From contig MNCI01033529.1 of the NCBI GenBank assembly GCA_015680685.1, forward strand, positions 1,074,636-1,138,635: 64,000 bases of DNA. Direction: 5' to 3'. Shown here in pieces: positions 56,931 through 64,000 of this stretch. The notes below the pieces were generated by a model, which made no database searches, was not told the origin of the DNA, and worked only from the letters and a program-made list of their open reading frames with translations. The position numbers and the translations under genes are program-made. The DNA is from Gnetum montanum (taxonomy: Eukaryota; Streptophyta; Gnetopsida; Gnetales; Gnetaceae). Numbering within the stretch: position 1 is the stretch's first letter; each line of letters starts with the position of its first letter.

Positions 56931-56949
56931 GGCCCTCCTTCTAGTGACA
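56931..56949 (-). promoter_or_regulatory. Primer binding site of element E
   Basis: Minus strand TGTCACTAGAAGGAGGGCC, the family PBS with changes in the first bases, 5 bases from the LTR end. Confidence 0.75.
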
Positions 56950-56954
56950 AAAAC

Positions 56955-59183
56955 TATAGTGATCAAAAACATCGGTGGTTAGAACACTGAGAGGTCATCG
57001 GGTGTATAGCCTAACCTCGGATCTGTGCAAGGATCATGCTGGAGAAAAATGAAAGAAGGGTTCCTTGAACGGTCTGGTCGATTAGACATGAACTTAATTG
57101 GTGTACAATAACCTTTTGTAAATTTTTGTTTTAAAGATGTTATCTGTAACTTAAATGATAAGCGATAAATGTAAATTGATAGAGAATAATACAAAATATG
57201 ATAACAGCAAAACGAAATGAAATAGACTTAAGTGAGAAAGTGTACTACCCCAAGATTGGGGGATTTGATTTATGTTTGGCTGAGGAAGATATACAATAGA
57301 TGTGCAATGCGGATGGGCATAGCTTACAATGAAATAGTATGGTCATGGCTCCTCAATTGCTGCCAGGAACTAATGAACTAGTGCTTGCTGGGCAAGGAAG
57401 GTGCTACTAGTGGGGTTTGCTATTTGCTAGCCTCCTTAAAAGCTAGTCTCTTTGTCAAAGCCAATGGTAATACATCCAAATGCAAAAATGCCAATCACAA
57501 GAAAGCGAAATGCCAAAAAAATGCCAAGAGCCAACTCTAGATGACAACCCTTTGAATGTTGTTCACTAGGGTATTTATAGAGCCAAGTGTAGGAGAGAGA
57601 TATGATTTGGATGCCATGTGTCCTAGGTCCCACATAGTGCAAACATGAATGTGCCATACTGCTATGTAGTGCTATGCTATAGTGTTATGCTAGCATTCTA
57701 CGCTATAGATGTAATGTTGAACGTGAAGCCTGCTATGCTGTGACCATACTATTCAGGCTGCATGTGCCAAAATCTAAGGAACTACCATGTTTTTTATAGT
57801 GAATGCTAAAAATGAATGCAAAGTGGAGCCTATGCTCCAAGACTACATCTTCCCTACGCTTGTGAGTAGGGTTAAGTGTAGGGACAACTTTGGGAATAGT
57901 CAAGGGGGTGCAAAAAAAAGCAAACTTGTTGATGCTATCTATTGAAGAGATGTCAGGATGAGAGTGACCATCTCCAACAAGTTCTAGAACTAATTGAAGA
58001 TGTCTTGATGCTTCCATGTAATTTTTATGCTACCTACACTTCCCATCATATCAATGTAGCATATGCACTTGCACGCTATGCTGTACTACGTTGCATAGTG
58101 TAGCCGCCAGTCTTGAGAGGAATCTTGTCCAAAAGTTGACGACGCCTATTTGAGGCCTAGCTGGGCAAACAATTTTTTCAATTAACAACCCTATCTTTCA
58201 TGTTGAAGGATCCTAGGACCTATGGAGTTCACCCTTGGAACACTTTCGTGCTTTGCATCCTTGCCACATTATGCTATGTTGTGTAGCGTAGTAGCTGATG
58301 TGACATAATTTCTGTTTTGATCTATGATGCTTCATCAAGAAACTTTTCTTGAAACCTAGGGGTAACATGGGATAGGTAGTCTTAAATATTGAGGTATGCC
58401 AAGTGCAATTCCTTTGCTAGGACCACTTGTTAGAGGACCTTCATGTGTCTTATCCTTGCTACGATGTGCTATGCTGCGTAGCGTAGCACAACATAGGACC
58501 CAGTTTGTCTTGGATTCTAGCTCAACTTGCAAATGTATTGTTATGGGATGTCATTCATGTCCTAGTGTGGTAGTAGAGAAAGCATGTTTGATGGTTGAAA
58601 CATGGGAAAATATGCTTGCTCCATCAGAGAAATTTGAATAGGAGTTTTGTCACAGTACATCCCCACTATGTTGTGATACACTACGTAGCATAGCACTCAA
58701 ATTGAGATGATTTCTGATAAAAATTGCTACATTTTGCTACATCATGCTGCTCATGCATCAAGGATGAAGTGGGGTAGATATCCTAGAGGACTGAGTCATT
58801 GTCAATTTGCATCTTTGGTGCCTAATCAATCTTCTCAAGGCTTGCTACACTGTGTAGCATAGCATAGCATAGTAGGTATCATAGTTAGAAAACTTGCCAA
58901 ACTGTTTCATCCATCTTGAACACTTTCGGTAGCTCCTAGCATGGTCCCTAAGTAGACTTTCAACAAAGTCATTTGTCAAGCTGGGCAAGCTAAGGGGTGT
59001 AGCGAGCCTATCAACCTGGGAGATAGAAAATTTTCCAGAAAATACGGTCTAACCCTAGTGCCTCTTTCATGCAAACTATCCTCATGGCTAGATGGTTCCA
59101 CATGGTACTACACTTGCAAAGATCTTTGTCCAAAATTTGGAACTATTTTGAGTCATGGAAGTCCCAAAATTTATGGTGTTTCA
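56955..59183 (-). mobile_element. 5' LTR of element E
   Basis: 2,229 bp; minus strand starts TGAAACACCATAAATTTTGG and ends ..GATCACTATA. TATA on minus near 57572-57579. Five U3 palindromes (near 58074, 58270, 58458, 58666 and 58842), for example TGCTATGCTGCGTAGCGTAGC, are 176-208 bases apart. Confidence 0.85.
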
Positions 59184-59188
59184 CCATT

Positions 59189-59440
59189 TTCCATGATGCT
59201 AAAACTAGCATAGGACTCATCCACCATGATACTAAAACTGGCACAATTCGTCCTTAAGTCATGACATTAAACTGGCACAAAAACTTGTTTGCTATGACAT
59301 TAAATTGGTACCAACATCCACCATCTACTACAACATTAAAATGACATCCTATAGTCTAATAGGACTCTAAACTAGTACCCCACGGTCTACCAGGGCCTTA
59401 AACTAGGTTCAAGATTTGCTAGGACTTTAAACTAGCATGT
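59189..59440. repeat. TAAACTGGC array, element C (right of E)
   Basis: About eight units such as CATGATGCTAAAACTAGC and CTACAACATTAAAATGAC. Continuation of the array interrupted by E. Confidence 0.82.
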
Positions 59441-60567
59441 TGCAGATCTTTTGGAGCACCTACCATCGGTGTAACCTTTGGGGCACTCATAGCATCATTG
59501 CATTGGCACTTCCACTAGCTTCCTACGCACATGCAAATAGTTTAGCTTTTCATGCTTTTGTAGCATCTTTGCATTTGGCATTTTATTTACATCTCACATT
59601 TTGTGATTTTCTTATCCTCTCAAAGTTGTGTTTGTACGACAAAATCTAGGATGTGGTCATGCAAAGACACATCTCATCATAGTGGCAAGTCACCACATTG
59701 CTTTGATGTACATGATTGAACTAGCCTAGCCACTCAAGAGTGCACATCCTTAGCTATAGCCTACTTGCATTCACCCCTTTTACCTTGCATTTTCTTGGCT
59801 TCCACTGCATTACCGAGCTTGCAACCCTTCCAATGCACATGGCATCCTCTTTATGTCAATCATATAACCCATAGCAGATGTAACACAACTTGTCCTATGG
59901 GGAGCCTTTGTGGGCTGGTCAAAGTTGAAGCAAATGTAACAAAACTTATCTTGGGAAGGAAACACCTATCTTACAGATGCAACATGAGTGCACTAAAGCC
60001 AAGCTCATTAGATGGCATGCAACTCACTTGATGAAAAGAATCTCGTAGCTATCATCTTGTAAGGTGCAGAACCCAGAGTAGGCTCATCGTAGCCATAAAA
60101 AATGCAAAAAAAAGAAAAAAGAAAAGTAAAAGCAAAGAAGAATGGGGTGAAACATGTCCCAAAGAAAAATTAGCATAGATGCAATTTTGCAGTTGGTCCA
60201 ACCTTGAGTCCACATTGACCTTCTCAGAAGCACTTCAATGAAAGGTCACAATTTTAGGGATAAGCCATTCTAGTGCCATGGACATTGACTCTCTCATAAG
60301 CACTCCAATGAGAGGTCACTATTTTGGTGACAAGCCATCCCTAGTGCTGAATCTTGTAGTTTCACATCATTTTCATTTCATTCCCTTGTCATCCCCTAGC
60401 ACATTTCCTACATCCTTTATCCCTAGCAAACCATTATCCTTAGCACTATTGAGCATGGTGAAGTGACACTTAGTTAGGTATTGACAAGTGATGTTGGTGT
60501 CGGGCCTACTGTGGTGTCTTACATTCTTTGTTGATGTCTCTTGGTGTTTTGCATTCTTTGATGACAT
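59441..60567 (+). other. Element C 3' untranslated region
   Basis: No pol similarity. It has an A-rich stretch with AAAAGAAAAAAGAAAAG (about 60100-60130) and, just before the LTR, a CTTTGTTGATG..CTTTGATGACAT motif that corresponds to the hairpin and PPT of B and A. Confidence 0.6.
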
Positions 60568-61846
60568 TGAAACACCACCAATTTTGGACTTTATCATTGC
60601 AACTACAATTTTTTTAAGTGTCAAAACTTGGCAAATTTTGCTAAGTGTTGATGCTATGCTCCTAAGCATAGCCAATGTAGCATGGAAGAAGATTGAATTT
60701 GTGCCAAGTTTTCTCTAAGTATCCCTGCTATGATTTAGAGCGTAACAAGCGTAGCCAGTGCTAGACATCAAATTTAAAATTTTTCTAAGTGTTGGATTAT
60801 GATCTAGAGCATAGCCAGCATAGCACTACAAAGAAAGCCTCTAAAAGCCTCCAGAGCTCGGCATCAACCTTCACCTTGACTCTAGCACTTCTTCAGTAAG
60901 CAAGATCAACAATTTGCATTTCTTCTACACTCCCAATTTGTCCCAAATTATACCTACACTATAAAGCATAGCGAGTGTAGTAGCCAAAGTTAGAAAATTT
61001 CTAGTCACCTCTAGACTTGGGAAATTTTCTAAATTTTACTCATAGTCCTACCTATAGCACTGCCACGTAGCACCTAATCAATGTTTTGCACTAACCCTAG
61101 TGCTATAAATACCATTGGATCCCCAAATTTGTAATGATTGGCATTCACCAATAGTTTGCATTCCCTGATGGTTGGAATTCCCTAATATTTGGCATTCCTC
61201 GACTATTGAGATTTCCAAGTGGTTGGCATTCCTTGGATGTGAGCATTTTTAAGCACTTAGCATTTGGCATTTTGCCATCTTAGCACTTAGATCCATGGGC
61301 GAATGAGAGCCAGAGCACACCACACTAGTAGAGAGGTAGAGTTGCACATCATAGCCCATTACAACCTTATTATAGCCCTACAGAACACTACAATATATAG
61401 TGCAGTGACCAACCCAGTGGGCATAGTTCATCATGGCAAGTGCTAGACTTCATGGACCGAAACCACTGGGACTATGACTATTCTTGTTGTACACTGTGTA
61501 CCTTCTAAGACCTTTTTGGAGTTAACTATGCTCTCATTTGGGGAAGTGTTCCATTTATCTCTCCTATTTTTAGCATTTTCTTATATTTTTTTTGCATCTT
61601 TCTACACTTTTTCATGTGTTGTCACATTGTACTATGTATTTTTTACATTTGTATTTCAGCTAACCATGCGATCCCCAGTTGTACCCACTTCCCCAATTGT
61701 AATTGGAAAAGTTCCTATTCGATCGACAAGACCATTTAGGGTACTCCACATTCGTTTCTAGCAAGGCCCTCATGCGAAGGTGGGGTTAAGGCTATGTGTT
61801 CATTAATCCCTTGATGATTCCAAACACTGACATTTTTAATTGTGTA
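60568..61846 (+). mobile_element. LTR shared by elements C and D
   Basis: TGAAACACCACCAATTTTGG to ..TTGTGTA. U3 palindromes TATGCTCCTAAGCATAGCC and relatives (60650-60830), TATA at 61104-61110, TTGGCATT repeats at 61140-61280. It is collinear with 16058-17349 plus 28282-28383. It is followed by a PBS and gag, so it serves as the 3' LTR of C and the 5' LTR of D, or D is a second element joined through this LTR. Confidence 0.8.
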
Positions 61847-61854
61847 TGATTTTT

Positions 61855-61873
61855 TGGTGCTAGAAGGAGGGCC
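61855..61873 (+). promoter_or_regulatory. Primer binding site of element D
   Basis: TGGTGCTAGAAGGAGGGCC, one base from the A PBS, 8 bases after the LTR end. Confidence 0.82.
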
Positions 61874-62099
61874 TTTCCATTTTCTTTTGCATTTTTGATT
61901 GTTGTCCCATGTGTTCTCTCCACCACTTGTTGGTGTAGATAGGAACCTGTCATTAGTTCCCTTGGAACCCCACTAAAAAAAAGCCAAAGCATATCTTTAG
62001 CACTCAACCAAAACTTTGGATGCTTTAGAGAATGTAACAAGTTCTCAAAGTATACCAAGCTCTAGCATAAAGAGTGTAGCACTAGAGTTAGCCATTTTT

Positions 62100-62300
62100 A
62101 GCAACTTTCATAGTTAGCATTTTTTCCACATTTCCATACTTAGCATTTTGTATGCATTTTCATACTTAGCATTTTTTTTGCATTTCCATACTTAGCCAAA
62201 TTTTCACAGTTTCATACATAACAAATTTTCTATAATTTTACACTTACTCAATTTTTTGCATTTTCCATACTTAGGCATTTTTTTGCTACTGGCAAACTTA
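62100..62300. repeat. CATACTTAGCATTTTTTTGC repeats in D leader
   Basis: About six loose units of 25-30 bases between the PBS and gag. A weaker version is in the C leader (28540-28640). Confidence 0.7.
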
Positions 62301-62359
62301 TGCATTTTAGTGTTAGCTATTTTTTGCAAACAGTAACTCTCATAACTTGATCTATGAAC

Positions 62360-64000
62360 ATGAATCCAGATCAACCTTCCACATTGGTGTCTAATACATT
62401 TGGCACCATGATACACTCAAAGTATGCTATGCTAAGCCACAATACAAATTTTTTTGTGCCAAAATCCAAGCAAGATTACCAGTGGATCAGCTTGACCTAG
62501 AGGCAAAACAAGATTATGAATGAGTCCACTAGGATAGATGGGAGTACAACCCCTCCTTGTTCAACATAATCCCACTCACAGAGTCCTACCACCAACTATT
62601 ATCCCAACTCATTCATGCAAATGAGCATCATGTAGGGACAACCTATGAGGAAGCCTCACAGGAGGAAGAAGATGAGTTTGAGGCCTACTTTGAAGGCGAG
62701 AGCCTCCTCCACACTATCTTCAAACAATTGATTCCTAGTATAACCCCTCCTTGGTTTGGTAAACCTATCCTCTCCAAGATGGTAACCATGATAATTTAGC
62801 CTTCCTTTCAAGAAACCATTGCATTTTCTCAAGCCTATGCTCACATGGGGACCACCTCCCAGCCCTAGATGACTTAGGCATTCTACATCCCACTTGTCCC
62901 ATTGGTGTCCATGGCATCTGTCCAACCCACTCGTGTGCAACCCACCTCAGTCACTGCACCAATCGCTTAGCTGATGCATCAACTAAACTTGTCTACTATG
63001 ATGTTAAGTTGGTAATGGTTGTTTGCTACAACATTAAATTAGCAACACTCGTTCACTACGACATTAAACTAGCAAAATCTAGAACCAAAAATCTAACCCT
63101 ATGCCATACAACTAATGCAAGCCCAGCCAATGCAACTAACTGGAACATCCCCAAGCTTGGATCAGACATTCTAGTTGATCCAAGGCTTGATAGAGGAGAT
63201 CAACCAACTTAAAGCTACCTCCTGTAACATTGTCAAGGTGGTGGACTTCTACCAGGATGATCCCACCTCTAAGTCTGCCAACTAGGGTCTAGCTACCTTA
63301 ACTCACCAAGTACAATTGTGAAGGAGACCCTAATGCACACTTGGTCACATTCTGATCTAGGTATCTGCTCCTTTAAGCCTAGCCACATGTGATCATGTGC
63401 ATGTTCTCCATGTCACTTAGTGGTAAGGCCTTAGACTGGTATCATGTGCTACCTAAGGCCTTAATCTCTTCTTTGGAGGATCTCATAAGCCAATTTGTAA
63501 CACACTTCAGGTACAACCTAAAGCCTGAAGCAACCCTTGACCAACTCATGTAGGTCAAGCATGGGCCCTTAGAGCCCATGCCAAAATTCCTCCAATGTTG
63601 GAACACTACATTGAGTAAAATGCGTGAACCCCTAGTAGAGAGGCACCTACTAGCCATCTTCAAGAATGCAATGAACAACTTCATCAAGTCTAAAATGTAT
63701 TACCTAGCCTTGAAGTCTCTTAGCCAAGCCTTTGCCCAAACAAAGGGGATAGAGGAAGTAGTGCAAGCTAGTAATGACCTGGCCTACATGTTCTATAGAA
63801 ATCAACATGCACATAAGCAAAATGAAATAGTGGTAACAATGGCCACAAGCACAAAAGCAACCAACTAGGGCCTAATGACCAAGCAGCCCAAGGCCCTATC
63901 TCACAAAGCTACCAACTCTAGCACCAACTTGCCTACATTGGCAGGGGCTACCCCAAGGCCCAACTTTGAGTGCAAGGATTGCTCAAAGTATACCATTATT
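62360..64000 (+). pseudogene. Element D gag (decayed, cut by window end)
   Basis: Start MNPDQPSTLVSNT. YNPSLFNIIPLTESYHQLL and SQLIHANEH (62540-62640) match the A matrix-like block; an acidic stretch EEASQEEEDEFEAYFEGES follows. At 63000-63080 three TTAAATTAGC-type motifs interrupt the frame. Then VVDFYQDDP, YNLKPEATLDQLM and the ORF 63578-63868 (MPKFLQCWNTTLSKMREPLV, KSKMYYLALKSLSQAFAQ). Many stops. Continues beyond the window. Confidence 0.82.

Larger units (their letters stand above)
44802..59183 (-). mobile_element. Element E: gag-protease element carrying an antisense gene
   Basis: LTRs at 56955-59183 (5', 2,229 bp) and 44802-46741 (3', truncated) face left. Flanks CCATC (44797-44801) and CCATT (59184-59188) are the target duplication; C's repeat array continues on both sides. 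PBS, leader, gag (56571 to about 53740), protease and a GGCC repeat array read leftward, then comes a gene on the opposite strand (48530-52178) where pol would be. No RT or integrase was found. Next to the 3' LTR lies an inverted partial LTR (46742-47804). LTR copies differ at many sites. Confidence 0.82.

Noticed and set aside
1-64000. tRNA, rRNA or other RNA genes, organelle DNA, bacterial operons
   Set aside because: None recognised by eye on either strand; a tRNA search program would settle small cases.

Overview
The window holds no intact host gene. It is almost entirely layered LTR retrotransposons of a large, repeat-rich plant nuclear genome. Evidence: Ty3/Gypsy gag, protease, RT, RNase H and integrase remains; TATA-bearing LTRs of 0.9-2.2 kb; a LINE RT fragment; AT-rich decayed filler; and one run of 862 N (37540-38401). 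Element length, heavy decay and deep nesting suggest a large-genome seed plant, possibly a gymnosperm. That is inference; no species marker is visible.

Layout, with element names used only here. Left part (1-15.5 kb): element H (minus; gag, PBS, LTR), a LINE RT fragment, element I (plus; LTR, PBS, gag broken by a probable solo LTR J), about 5 kb of AT-rich sequence with tandem repeats, then the 3' LTR of element G (minus) preceded by a decayed coiled-coil extra ORF. H and I share a PBS matching the 3' end of tRNA-Asp; their LTRs and that of G look related.

Right part (16.06-64 kb): one nested stack. Element C (plus) begins at 16058. Element B (plus, 17350-28281, TSD ggcac) sits in C's 5' LTR. 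Element A (minus, 28750-41754) sits in C's gag. Element E (minus, 44802-59183, TSD ccatc/ccatt) sits in C's 3' tandem-repeat region. C's downstream LTR (60568-61846) is followed by a second PBS and gag (D), so C and D share an LTR. A, B, C, D and E share a gag lineage and a different PBS (TGGCGCTAGAAGGAGGGCC-like).

Only A carries pol: RT, RNase H, a second archaeal-type RNase H and integrase. It is a Tat/Ogre-like Gypsy element, now inactivated by stops, frameshifts and a truncated 5' LTR. B is bounded by LTRs, PBS, PPT and TSD but encodes only gag and protease, and C and E show only gag-protease. They look like non-autonomous relatives that A-like copies could have mobilised. The U3 regions of these LTRs carry repeated short palindromes, spaced about 192 bp in B and about 180-210 bp in E.

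The most unusual content lies inside E, antisense to its gag-protease: a decayed multi-exon gene (48530-52178) that begins with an NIF/FCP1-like HAD phosphatase domain lacking its catalytic aspartates. An unknown region, an acidic linker and a coiled coil follow. A more diverged coiled-coil ORF lies beside the G LTR (14339-15440).
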